The position numbers and the translations under genes were made by a program. Of a stretch of 64,000 bases of DNA, positions 1 to 10,599 are shown in pieces (position 1 is the stretch's first letter; each line of letters opens with the position of its first letter). Under the pieces are notes generated by a model. That model was not told the origin of the DNA and ran no database searches. It was given only the letters and a program-made list of their open reading frames with translations. The DNA is from Limnanthes douglasii subsp. nivea (Eukaryota; Streptophyta; Magnoliopsida; Brassicales; Limnanthaceae): NCBI GenBank assembly GCA_036936605.1, contig JAUPFV010000001.1:248184925-248248924 (forward strand). Direction: 5' to 3'.

Positions 1-962
1 ATCAAAGGCTTCGGGATGCTCTGGGCAATGTTCCGCCAGCACTTCGTCGGCACAAAGAGTTTCCGAGCCAATGGAGACACGATCATGAACTGTAAGCAGA
101 GGCTGGGAGAGAGTCTGAGAGATTATACCAGGCGTTTCATTGACGCTAAACCGACCTTGACCACTGTGAAGAGAATGTGGCACTAACCGCGTATCGCCTG
201 GGTTTTCTCCCAGGGCCTATGAAGTAGGCGGTTACCAAAAAGCAAGCGTTTACTTTCTACGCCCTTCTGGCACAGATAGAAAAACGAATACTGGTAGAAG
301 AAACCGAGGCGTCCGAGCTAGCTGCGCATATTCAGCAGAGCGTTCAGGCATCGGTCATCATAAAACAAGGGTCCCAATCCGGCAGCGGGCTGCAAGCCCA
401 GCCGATAAGCTCGATACCGCCGACCCAGTCTTTACCTGTTAAGGCGTCGGCTCCCCCAAGCCACAAAGCGAAACAGACCAACCAGGTGGCGTCGCGACCT
501 ATATCCAATAAATGGATCCGACCCGCTTATTTCGCCGACTTGACCGAGTGTGTCTCTTCGATCTACGAAAAGGCTAAGAAAAGCGGGATGTATCGGAGGC
601 CATTCCCTATACTGACTCCTCGAGAACAGAGGAACAACCGGTACTGCCGTTACCATGAAGACGTAGGGCACGATACTAAGGATTGTATTGCCCTTAAAAA
701 GGAAATACAGATGTTGATAGAACATGGAAACCTCTTGGAATACGTGAAGAAGAAAGCTCAGCAGAGTACTGCCTCAAGAGAGGTCGTGACGGTTCCAAAG
801 CCCGGAACGACTATGACCATTTCCGAGGCGACCTACCATTTTGATGTTTCAGCCGAGTACCTCGATCCCGATGCAAACCGCAACGTCATCGGTATCATTG
901 AAGAGGGAACTGCGGGCAGCTGCGGGAATGTAAGGAACCTTTGTCATTTTTCGAATCACTAA
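1..962 (+). pseudogene. gag (C-terminal part), element 1
   Basis: Bases 1-183 encode a retrotransposon gag segment (FRQHFVGTKSFRANGDT) matching residues 277-291 of the element 2 Gag. Frame breaks follow: a stop at 184-186, a shift near 170, and a TAG at 223-225. From 486 the frame gives the basic C-terminal region, with a zinc-knuckle-like CRYHEDVGHDTKDC. This is C-x2-H-x4-H-x4-C, so the second Cys of the usual CCHC knuckle is His; elements 1 and 2 share this variant, so it is ancestral rather than damage. Gag normally forms the virus-like particle and binds RNA. The N-terminus is outside the window. Confidence 0.85.
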
Positions 963-3900
963 CTATTTTTGGGGGAGATTCTATGGCAGGAACCACTCAC
1001 TCTTCTAGAAAGCGGTATATTGTGAACTTGGCCACCCAGCTGGAGACTCGGGCCTACCCCCATTCTAAAGGCATTCCTTCCCCGGTCCTTTATTTTGACA
1101 ACGATGACATGAGGGATGTTGCCGGCCCTCACGAGGACGCCATCGTTATCGGGGCAGCCATTGCATGGGAAGAGGTCCGACGTATCTTGGTAGATACGGG
1201 CAGCTCTGCTAACATAATCTTTGCATCCACTTTCGCAAAGTTTAGGGAGACCCCAGTCATCACTAGGTCGGATCGTACTATTGTGGGGTTCACCGGTTCG
1301 GCAGTAGACGTGGTCGGAGAATTTGAGGGCAGTTTCTCATAACGCGATTTTTGGCAGGTCATAGCTATCGCGAATGCACGCGGTGTCATCCACGGTCCAT
1401 CAGTGTTTGAAGTATGTAGTCGGGAACAACGTGGGTATAGTCCGAAGTAGCCAAAAAGCCGCCCGTGAATATTACCGAGCAGCTTTGGCACCCAAAAGGG
1501 ATCAGGAGATGATCCAATCACGAGATGCCCCCATGGGATCGTTGCCCGTAGATGATCCTAGAGAAGCCCCCGGGTTTTTTACTACCGACGAAGAATGTGA
1601 AAAGTACCAATTTACCGAAGGGAAAGTCCTACAGATTGGACTCCAGTTGTCATCAACTTTCAGGAAGAAATTGTTATCGTTACTACAAGAAAATTTTGAT
1701 TTATTCGTGTGGTGCTCGAGGGATGTGACTGGAGTCCCGGAAAACCATGTGATCCACAAGTTAACTGTCAACAAAAATGTCAGACCCGTTTCACAAAAGC
1801 GTCGGGCGTTTTCCCCTGAAAAAACAGAAATCATTCTGAGAGAGGTCGAAAGAATGATCAGCGTCGGACACATCAAGGAATCAAGTTACCCGCTCTAGAC
1901 TTCGAATCTGGTCCTAGTGAAAAATTAAAACAGAAAATGGAGGATGTGTGTCGATTTTACCGATCTAAATAGGGCATGCCCGAAGGATCCTTTCCCGATG
2001 CCAAGGATCGACCAACTCGTGGATTCCACTTCGGGGAACAAGTTAATCTCGTTCATGGACGCGTTCGCGGGCTATAATAAGATTAAGTTCCACCCAGCAG
2101 ACCAGGAAAGCGCGACATTTATCACGGGCAGAGGTCTGTATTGCTACAAGGTTATGCCGTTCGGATTGAAAAATGTCGGAGCAACATATCAAAGGTTGGT
2201 TAACAGGATTTTCGATTTTCATATAGGAAGGAACATTGAGGTTTACATCGATGATATGTTGGTGAAGAGCGGCACAGACGAGGCACACCTTGTCAATTTA
2301 AGAGTAACTTTTGACAACCTCAGAAGTATTAATCTCAACTTGAACCCGGAGAAATGCTCTTTTGGGGTAAGGTCGGGCTAATTCCTTGGCTTCTTTGTTA
2401 GCGAAAAGGGAATCAAGGCAGACCCGATACAACTGCAAGCCCTCACCAACATGACGCCGCCTAAGAGTATAAAGGAAGTCCAGATATTGACCGGGCGTCT
2501 TGCAGCTTTGAACCGATTTATCTCTCGTTTATCTGACAAGTGCGCTCTATTTTTTCAGGTTTTGAGAAATGCCAAAAATTTTGCCTGGATACCGGACTAC
2601 GATGCTGCCTTTTTAGGAATCAAAGCCTACTTGTCATCTCCGAACCTTCTAACCAAGCATGTGACAGGAGAGACTCTGTTTCATTACATCACGGTTTCGG
2701 ATTTTGCAGTAAGTGCGGCTCTGATCAGCGATTCGGGAACGGTCCCAAAGGCGGTATACTTCGTAAACAAAAGCTTACTGGATGCAGAGACACGGTATCT
2801 AAAGCTAGAGAAAATGGCTTTAGCATTGGTAACCGCAGCACGAAAAATGTGGCCATACTTTCAGGCACATCATATCGTCGTTCATACCTCATTTCCGCTC
2901 AAATACGTTCTCCAACGCCCGGACATGTCAGGAAGAATGTCCAAATGGTCGGTTGAGTTAGGCGATTTCGATATCAATTTTGAACCTCAGACCGCCATCA
3001 AAGGTCAAGCCCTGGCTGATTTCATAGTAGAATTTCATTCCGACCGACCACATGACGAACCCTTGCATTAATCAACTAAACAAGACGAATGGATCGTCCG
3101 AACCGATTGCGGGTCAAACGTCAACGGTTGCGGCGCGAGCATACAAATAGTTACACCGACAGGTATCAGTATGCATCAGACAGTCCGATTTGGTTTCCGA
3201 AATTTGAATAATGAAGCGGAGTACGAGGCCGCGCTGGTCGGTATGCGGCTAGCACAAGTATGTGGAGCCAAGCGTGTACGTCTAATTAGTGATTCTCAAC
3301 TTTTAATAAATCAAGCCTCGGGAGCCTCGGAAGCCAAAAAAGAGCATCTGGTTCAGTACTTAGCCGCGCTAAGAGTTTTAGCTGCATCATTTGATAATTT
3401 CACGTACGAACATGTCCCAAGAGCCGAGAATCTGGTGGCCGACTCTCTAGCGTCGGCCACTTGCGCAAACAACTACCCCTGGACAACCGAACAAGAAAAC
3501 CCGTCCATCATCAAGAGCAAGGAGTTGGATAATCGTCCCGAAATTGCCTGTCATGTGTCTTCGGTTACTATTTCGGATTGGCGACGGGACATTATTGCTT
3601 TCTTAGCTGAAGGTTTATTACCGGACGATCGCGCGTCGGTCCGAAAGGTACGCAACAAGGCCCGAGGCTACGTTTTGTTAGGCGACGTATTGTACAAAAT
3701 ATCATTCAGCCGACCCTTACTGAGGTGTTTAGGGGTAAATGAGTCGCAAATCATCGTGACCGAGTTGCACGACGGGGAGGGCGCGGCCCACTGCGGTTAC
3801 AAGGCCTTGATAAGACGAATTTTTCTCGCCGGATTTTATTGGCCAACGATAACAACGGATGCTCAGCAGATACTAAAAACCTGCGACCCTTGTCAAAGGT

Positions 3901-4808
3901 TTGCGAACGCTATAAACGTTCCCGCGGCCCCTTTAGAATCCATATCTGAAGGATTACCCTTTGACTGATGGGGTATCGATCTTGTCGGGCCGTTACCAAT
4001 GGAATCTGGTGGAAGACAAACGATCGTAGTGGCCGTTGACTACTTTTCCAAGTGGGTGGAAGCCGAATCTTTATCCGCCACCAAGGCTAAGGACATCATC
4101 AGGTTTATATGGTCCAATATTTGTTGTCGGTTTGGAGTACCCCAGAAGCTCACCATGGACAACGGACCCCAATTCGATAGCAAAGAGATGAAGTCTTTTT
4201 GCACAACTCACAGAATTAGACAGTTTTTTTCAGCCCCGTTTCACCCTCAAGCGAACGGATAAGTCGAAGTCACCAACAGGACAATTTTGGACGGCCTAAA
4301 AAAGAACCTCGAAGGAAAAGCTGGTAAATGGCCAGACTACTTGCATGAAGTATTGTGGGCTTACCGAACTACGCCTCGAACGGCGACAAAAGAATCACCT
4401 TACGCCCTGGTCTATGGCATGGACGCAGTCACTCCGGCAGAATCTATCTTTCCCTCTTTCAGGGTCGGTACTTATGACGAAGACGCCAATGGAGGTAACA
4501 GACGGTTAGCCCTCGACCTCATTGAAGAAAAACGGAGCCATGCCCAGTTGAATTTTTTACATTACCAGACCTTAATGAGGAGTCGGTATGCGACTAAAGT
4601 ACGATGGCGGGAATTCAAGGTCGGTGATAAGGTCCTGAGACGAGTTTTTCTGCATACCAAAGACAAAAGCCTCGGTAAACTTGCCCCAAACTGGGAAGGG
4701 CCATACGAAGTGATAGAGAAGATCAAAAGCGGGACTTATCGGTTGCAAGATAAGCTCGGGCGTTCCTTAAGGCTACCATGGAATATCGAGCACCTGTATT
4801 TAGAGTAA
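941..4808 (+). pseudogene. Protease-RT-RNase H-integrase (pol), element 1
   Basis: The protease motif VDTGSSANI lies near 1190. About 26 residues are missing after EFEG (near 1330) compared with element 2, and a frameshift sits there. From 1374 to 4808 one frame runs through RT (FMDAFAGY and YIDDML both intact, about 1944-2381), the RT-linked RNase H (2451-3071), a second archaeal-type RNase H (TDCGS, NEAEYEA, SDSQLL, VADSLA, about 3090-3480), the integrase zinc finger (HDGEGAAH, CDPC), and the integrase core with its Asp in GIDLVGPL, TMDNGPQF and a final Glu after 4262. In-frame stops occur near 1896, 1926, 2379, 3069, 3966 and 4260. Several replace Trp or Gln codons. The product would be non-functional. 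Confidence 0.92.
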
Positions 4809-4865
4809 TTTCATATTTTGTAAACTCAGACCTATTTATGTAAATATGTTTTCTGGGTTGGGGAT

Positions 4866-4907
4866 GCACTCTTTCCTACCTCGGTGGCGCGAGAAGGTTT
4901 TAATGAG
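4866..4907 (+). promoter_or_regulatory. Conserved post-pol 3' UTR motif, element 1
   Basis: About 60 bases after the pol stop comes CACTCTTTCCTACC, a GC-rich spacer, then AAGGTTTTAATGAG. The same block follows pol in elements 5 (61202-61250) and, less exactly, 2 (19427-19490). A similar 'CTCTTT...AAGGTTTTAATGAGGC' block is common in plant LTR retrotransposon 3' UTRs. Its function is not established. Confidence 0.55.
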
Positions 4908-5040
4908 CCATCGATCACACCCGACCCTTTTAAATCGACAAATTTTGCTTTGCCTTTCCACCTTTGCAGTATTACATGACAACTCTGTCAGCTGACGAGT
5001 TGATCGACGAATCTTTTTTAACCGTCGAGATTGTTTTACA

Positions 5041-5431
5041 AAACCTTTATGGATTTTTCAGTTTTCAAACTGATCTGCATTTTAAATTCCCGACCCTACG
5101 GGAAAAATTTCAATGTTACATTGATCAACAGAACCTTTATGGGTTTTTCAATTTTCGAACTGATCTACATTTTTAATTCCCAACCCTACGGAACAAATTT
5201 CAATGTTACATTGATCAACGGAACCTTTATGGGTTTTTCAGTTTTCGAACTAATCTACATTTTGAATTCCCGATCCTACGGAAAATTTTCAATGTTCCAT
5301 TGATCAACAGAACCTTTACGGGTTTTTTCAGAGTCCGAACTGATCTACATCTTAAATTTCTGATCCTACGGGAACATTTCAAATATTACATTGATCGTCA
5401 GAACCCTTATCGGTTTTTCGGTGATCCGACC
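5041..5431 (+). repeat. 90-bp tandem array, about 4.3 units
   Basis: Units start at 5041, 5131, 5221, 5310 and 5401 with GAACCTTTATGGGTTTTTCA or close variants. The period is 90 bp with one 89-bp step, and the last unit is partial. The array sits between integrase and the antisense ORF, the place where Tat elements are known to carry variable tandem repeats. The apparent small ORFs here are just the repeat read in different frames. Confidence 0.93.
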
Positions 5432-5570
5432 TTTTGTATTTCGTCCAACACAACTTGCGTAAATTTTTACATCTCAAATTTCCGACCTACCATACATGTA
5501 TAAAACCATTATAAAAAAACACCCAATAAAGTATAAGTATGCATGAAATATTGATTTCCAGAAGATTGTT

Positions 5571-8181
5571 TTATAGAGGAAGGTTTATATAGGGGACTTC
5601 GCAGTCCCCACACTGACAGGTCTTACAAACAACAAGATACAAAAACACAAAAAATTGAGGGCATCGGGCATCACACATCATCTTCATCTGACCTGGTGTC
5701 GTCTGACTCGTCGTCTTCGCAAACAACACCAGAGGGGCGATCTTCCTCCGGAACGTCCAGCCACATCGACCCGAGGGAAAGGTCCAGAAAGTGTTGATGA
5801 AAGGACAGCACGTACGCGGCTTTCGCCTCGCAGCCTTCAGTTCGGTGATCTCCCGCGTCAGGCCTGCGGCATGATCTTCCCCGGCCTTCTTGGTTTGTTC
5901 CATGGCTTCTTTGGCCTCCTTAAGCTGCTCATCTTCTAGTTCTTGAGCAGCTTTAGCCTTCTGCACCTCCTCTTCCAGGCTAGCAACCCATGCCTCTACG
6001 CCCGATAGCTTTCGGCCCAACTCAACTGCCCGACGCTCCTTCATGGCCAAGGGTACAAGCATGTTGTACAAGGAAAGGGCCAGTCCATCAGTTATCTGCA
6101 GCGGGAAAGTGTGCGGACTCCCGGGCACAGACAGCACCGGAAGCTTCATGCCACTCGACGACGCCACGACAGGATTCGAAGCTTTCGAGGGGCTGCCATC
6201 ATCGGGGATCACCACCACGGGGGGCTACCTTTGAACCACCCTTCACCCCCTCATACTGATCAAAGAGCTCCGGGACGGTAGCGTTTTCAACACCCGCGAC
6301 CGAACCGCCCTCTTTCCTTGAGCGTTTAGGCTTCCTAGCCTGAGCCCCCTCAGCATCGGCCTTTCCCTTCCGTTTCAGAGCCACCTCATAGGTCAGCGGA
6401 GCTTCATCACCCTCAGCAGCAGCTTCACCCTGGTGCATCTGAGCACCCGCCTCTTCAGCCCCGGTGTTGTCTTGTTCGACCTCATCGTCGGATTTTGGGC
6501 GCTTGCTAGGCGCCTTGTTGCGCTTCGGAAGAAATATGTGCACATCAGGTGCTTCCGTCTTTGCGATCAAGTCCTCCATACTCGGGGGCTGACGCAGCTG
6601 CTCGATTGTTAGCACTTCCGATGAACAACGCCAGAGGTTGCTCATGATCAGATCAGTGTTCTTAAAGGCCCGATGCATCGCCCGACCCCAGTGCTTTGTG
6701 GCATAATCCTTCAACACTTGGAAGGTAACCTTGCCCGCTTTGAAGTAGTCCTTCTTCAGCCCCTGGACGAACTCCTTCGACACTACTCAAAGGTTCAGAT
6801 TTTAAAAAAATACGAGAAGCTTACCATCAGGAACCCATGTCCGCAGTAGTAGCCTCGGGTTCTCTGGGCTATAAGGACAGTCATTTTCCCAGCAGCCACT
6901 TAAAAAGACGAAGCGGTGTTTCCAACCCTTGTCGCCCTCAAGAAAATCGTTCACTATCTTCTAGGTGTTTCTTAGAGAAGAATAGAAGAAAAGTGACTTG
7001 GGAGATTTGGACAGCCTGGACATGGCTATGTACTCCTCCATGGGCATAACCCGACCTGAAAGGCGCGATGCCATTATGCAGGTCATCAGCGTGTACCAGG
7101 CGTTGGGCGTCAGCTGAGAGGGACAGATCTGCAGGGTCTTGAAATACAAAACAATTTCAGGGTCCAGGGGGAACCTGAGGCCCCAGTTGAATAGTTCGGT
7201 AAAAACCATGATTTATCGTGACCGAACATGTACGGGGTCTCCCCAGGAACTGGAAACCTAACAGTGACGCACTCTGGGATGCCCCACCGAACCAGCAACT
7301 CTTCTTGTTCCGCAGCAGAAAAGTAGAGATACTTGCCTTCAAACAGAGAGATGACAAATTCTACGGGCAACCAGCGATGATAAGTAGTGGTAATGACCGC
7401 CTCAATCTCCTCAGGAAGTGGCTCCGCGGGAGGGGCAGCGGCATTGTCAGCAGCAGCACCGTCTCCAACAGGCAGGGCGTCCACCTCCGACTCTTTGGTA
7501 TTCACGACCGGGATTTTGTCAGAACTGAGGGCATTGGCTGCGCCCGGGTCGGACTCTCGAACAACATGGTCGGCAGAGTTAGAACTGTTGCCAGTATGGG
7601 TCTGATGAGCCTCGTTTTGTCGTCGACGGGCGCGTTCGAGATTCATTTCTGCGGGAGTCAGTGGCCGCTTATTAAGACCTAAAAAAGTCGCAGCTGTATT
7701 AGTACCGGTTCGGTATCCTCGTATGGAAGGAGTAAGCTGAACCATCTCAGGGGAATTACCTCCCGCTGGAGAAGTTGGAGAGCTGGTTTCTCCCATAGAA
7801 AAAAATTGAGCTTTTCCGCGACGTCGGGACGGAAAAGGGGGGCACAGCAACGTAAGAATTAACTGATGAAGGCGTCAGACGGTTTAATTGAGCAATGGGG
7901 GAGTGCGGAGAGCTGCTGCTAAAAGATATGGCAATAGGCTCTAGAGTCTGAGAACCAGATGGTTCAGGCAAGGTGAAGGACTCAGCGGGGATCGGATGAG
8001 CAATAACAGGGTTGTGGGGTTGCGGTACAGGTGTAAATGGTTTGGTGTTAGGACTCCAAATTAATCCCGCGCGTCGGTATTCTTCAGCACGGTCACCAAT
8101 GCTAGCCCAGTCCACAAATCCGAACACTGGTTGTTTCTTCTTCGTGGGTTTTGGTTTCCGCTTCGGGTAACTGTGTCTCAT
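5571..8181 (-). pseudogene. Antisense ORF (aORF) of element 1, Transposase_28-like
   Basis: Read right to left, the gene starts near 8181 with a basic segment (MRHSYPKRKPKPTKKK). It continues through a Ser/Pro-rich region to a conserved domain (WGIPECVTV; FTELFNWGLRFPLDPE; NAWYTLMTCIMASRL), which resembles the family called 'putative gypsy type transposon' (PF04195). A Lys-rich linker and a C-terminal coiled coil (ELGRKLSGVEAWVASLEEE) follow. Frameshifts lie near 7800-7850, near 7205, near 6960 and again near the C-terminus. A short intron at 6783-6824 must be removed to join LLLRTWVPD to SKEFVQGL. Element 2 carries a homologous gene in the same relative place. The protein's function is unknown. 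Confidence 0.82.
6783..6824 (-). other. Intron of the element 1 aORF
   Basis: On the minus strand the donor is G|GTAAGC and the acceptor is GAGTAG|TG. Splicing leaves a phase-1 junction immediately before SKEF. Position and phase match the 81-bp intron of element 2 (17431-17511). The segment has in-frame stops, so it cannot be read through. At 42 bp it is shorter than normal plant introns, so it has probably lost internal bases. Confidence 0.6.
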
Positions 8182-8255
8182 AAAACGAGCTCTCTCTCTC
8201 TCTAGAAAAATCCGGGCAGTAATTTCTCTCTCTTGAACGCTTCTGAGAGCAATGT

Positions 8256-8400
8256 GTGTTTATAAGGTACTTATAGGCAATCTCAGTTAGCCGTTGCACG
8301 TACGGGGAAGTCCAAACGACGAAAAGCAGCGGGAAGTTGAAAGGGTTTTTTGAGAAGTTGTGTAAACAAGCACGCCTCGAGTAGTCGGTCTACACGTGTC
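8256..8400 (-). promoter_or_regulatory. Putative aORF promoter, element 1
   Basis: Upstream of the aORF start (minus strand) there are two TATA-like boxes (CCTATAAGTA, complement of 8270-8279; CTTATAAACAC, complement of 8256-8266). Further upstream is TACACGTGTC at 8391-8400, whose core ACACGTGT is palindromic and G-box-like. The same two-part arrangement is found in elements 2 and 3. Confidence 0.5.
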
Positions 8401-8591
8401 AGTTTTGGTCAGACAAACACAGAAGGCGTGGGCTAGCTAGTTTAGACAGAGATGCTAGATGGGCCCCGCCAACCCGGTTCACCTTTTCGAAACCTAACGA
8501 CCGGTCTGGGCCCATAAAGGTGTCACTCGGGAGGAACGAGAGCAGACCCAAGACGACTCAAGAACAATGTGTGGGCTAAGCGCTCCTGACC

Positions 8592-8757
8592 ATCGACGTG
8601 AAGGATCTGGCATCAGATGGAAGGAAAGCATCTGCGCCCGACCTACGAATAAAGACGTGATCTGGCATCAGATGGAAGGAAAGCGTCCGCGCCCGACCAT
8701 CGAATAAAGATATGAAGGATCTGGCATCGGGTGGAAGGAAAAGTCTGATCTTACCTT
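8592..8757. repeat. 55-59 bp tandem repeat, about 3 units
   Basis: The word ATCTGGCATC (then A/G)GATGG or GGTGG recurs at 8605, 8660 and 8719, with GGAAGGAAA and CGAATAAAGA following. The array lies just upstream of the polypurine tract of element 1 and lengthens the gap between aORF promoter and LTR compared with elements 2 and 3. Confidence 0.75.
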
Positions 8758-8785
8758 CTTCAAAGTCTTCACTCCCATTGTTCCC

Positions 8786-8802
8786 GAAGACTGGGGGGCT
8801 AC
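8786..8802 (+). other. Polypurine tract (PPT), element 1
   Basis: GAAGACTGGGGGGCTAC directly precedes TGATAAGGG, the LTR start. A G-run ending in CTAC or CTCC just before TGAT is also seen in elements 2 and 3. The PPT primes plus-strand DNA synthesis. Confidence 0.65.
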
Positions 8803-8989
8803 TGATAAGGGAGAAATTCGCCAATAATAATAACGAGGGGCCAATTGTGAATAGAAGGAAGTTAAAATGTTTATTAGAGTATTTATCGTTTATTAGAGGA
8901 TAATTTGTGAACTATGTATGTTATAAAGGACTAAAAGAGAAATAAAGTAAGCCCACCAAAGACATAAATGGGTCCACCTTTCCATACTA

Positions 8990-9673
8990 CTCCCTCCGTC
9001 TCATAATATCAGTCGTTTAAGGTTTTTTCGTCAATATTAAGAAAAGTAATCATGATTTTGAAAGAATAAAAGAAAGTAAATTTGATTGGTGGAGTTAATA
9101 ACTTGGGCGGCTTTGAACAGTACATCGTCCCTCGACTATCACGTTTGGTGGCAAATAGTCCCTTGACTTTCAAATGTCCGTTGACAGTCCCTGGACTATC
9201 GCGTTTGGATAAAGTTAGTCCACCAGATCCTCTGATCCATGAGAGGCTGCCACGTGTCACCATAGTCCCCAGATTTTTGTATCACCACTAGTCCCTTGAG
9301 TTTAGTTTTCTGTAATTTTTTACATTTTGGGTTTGACCTAAACTCAAGGGACTAGTGGTGATACAAAAATCTGGGGACTATGGTGACACGTGGCAGCCTC
9401 TCATGGATCAGAGGATCTGGTGTACTAACTTTATCCAAACGCGATAGTCCAGGGACTGTCAACGGACATTTGAAAGTCAAGGGACTATCTGCCACCAAAC
9501 GCGATAGTCGAGGGACGATTTACTGTTCAATGCCTAACTTGGGCAATAGGCTAACTATTTTATTGGTTGAAAGTAGAATATATGTAATCAATGCTCATTG
9601 GAAAATGGGAAAGACAAATATTATGAGACAAAATATTTCTTCTAGAAAGACACATATTATGAGACAGATTGAG
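8990..9673. mobile_element. Stowaway-like MITE, itself interrupted
   Basis: Left terminal repeat CTCCCTCCGTCTCATAATAT (8990-9009) pairs with the right end at 9654-9673, 17 of 20 bases matching. TA flanks both ends (8988-8989, 9674-9675), the target preference of Tc1/mariner-type MITEs. Without the inner insertion the element is about 248 bp, within the normal size for Stowaway. Confidence 0.85.
9109..9534. mobile_element. Mutator-like foldback MITE, 426 bp
   Basis: Two arms of 197 bp (9109-9305 and 9338-9534) are near-perfect inverted repeats around a 32-bp loop. The ends read GGCTTTGAACAGTA and, inverted, GGCATTGAACAGTA. The 10-bp sequence TAACTTGGGC is present on both sides (9099-9108 and 9535-9544), which fits the 9-11 bp target duplications of Mutator-like elements. 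The arms contain ACACGTGGCA-type and GATAGTCCAGGGAC words. ORFs seen here are only the arms read through. Confidence 0.92.
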
Positions 9674-10599
9674 TATAAAAAGAGACTCATTATTCTTGGT
9701 AGGTGGGACATTCTTTGGAATATTATACAATATTTCTACTTTCTCTCTAGAATATTCTTCCTAGGTCCAAGATCCAACACACCTACTTTTAGTCATTTAT
9801 CCTCTCTCAATATGTAGGAGGTATCTATTATAGTTTTTTTTAGAGGAGAGTTTCTCATTGAATTTTAAATTGTTCATTGATGACCATATACACCACACAA
9901 TTATTGGGGGCATAATTTTTCTAATGTGTTTAATTTTATTTGTTGATGACAACTAACCGCTAATGATGTGAGTGAGAGTCGTGTGTTTGCTTGCAAAATA
10001 TTTCCATACTTCATAGTAATATTGCATGAGACAATCAAGTGGGATATAATTTTCATATTCATAAGTGTTGGCATATTTTTGGGAACTCTCCAACATAAAT
10101 AAATAAAACAATTTTTTTTGGAGTTGTGTTATAATAAAAAGAATTGTACAGAATTGAAATTGTTTTTTCCTATTATAAAATTCCATGCATCTTTTAATGA
10201 AAAGATAGCATGGAAAAAATATTTAATATGATTGTGTACTCTTTATCTAATCGATCGATCTCATAACTTTGGAATTAATAAAAGAAATAGAGATTTTTTC
10301 AGAAGAAAAGAAATAAAAGACCAAAGTCATTATAAATTTTATGGAAAAGTAATCAAGAAGAATTGATAATGGATAGTACTGTTTTTATGTGTAACGGTAA
10401 TATTAAACCACTATTTTTGGTTTTAGAAATAATTCTCTATCTTCTGCGTTGCGCTGTTTTTTCAGGTCTTTTGGCCTAAAAACCAGGCGGTGACGCTGGT
10501 AGCCTTAGATCTGATGGTGGCGAAGGCTTTGACCTTATTCCCTGATTCATTAATGGCTGTGGAGTTTTTCATAAACTAAGTTACAGTGGTCTTTTACTT

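Larger units (their letters stand above)
1..9809 (+). mobile_element. Element 1: Tat-type Ty3/gypsy LTR retrotransposon, 5' end outside window
   Basis: The order seen is gag, protease, RT, RNase H, a second RNase H, integrase, tandem repeats, an antisense ORF and the 3' LTR. This order, the RT wording around CVDFTDLNRACPKD, and the second RNase H are typical of the plant Tat lineage (Retand-like members). The 5' LTR and start of gag lie left of the window. The right boundary is set at a CA (9808-9809) followed by ATATG, exactly where similarity to the duplicated segment at 38080 begins; ATATG is therefore the likely target site. The copy is old: its ORFs hold many stops and frameshifts, and its LTR has received a nested MITE pair. 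Confidence 0.9.
8803..9809 (+). repeat. 3' LTR of element 1, split by a nested MITE
   Basis: It begins TGATAAGGG after the PPT and ends CTCTCTCA at 9809. Removing the MITE and its TA duplication leaves about 320 bp. The end is supported because the flank ATATGTAG is shared with the paralogous locus at 38080, whereas sequence left of it is not. The matching 5' LTR is outside the window, so the boundary is inferred. Confidence 0.65.

Noticed and set aside
5655..7682. Plus-strand ORFs opposite the aORF of element 1
   Set aside because: The conserved domain, the intron and homology to element 2 are on the minus strand; these are reverse-frame shadows.
9009..9817. ORFs of 69-145 residues on both strands
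   Set aside because: They run through the inverted arms of a MITE; the two arms encode the same peptide by symmetry.
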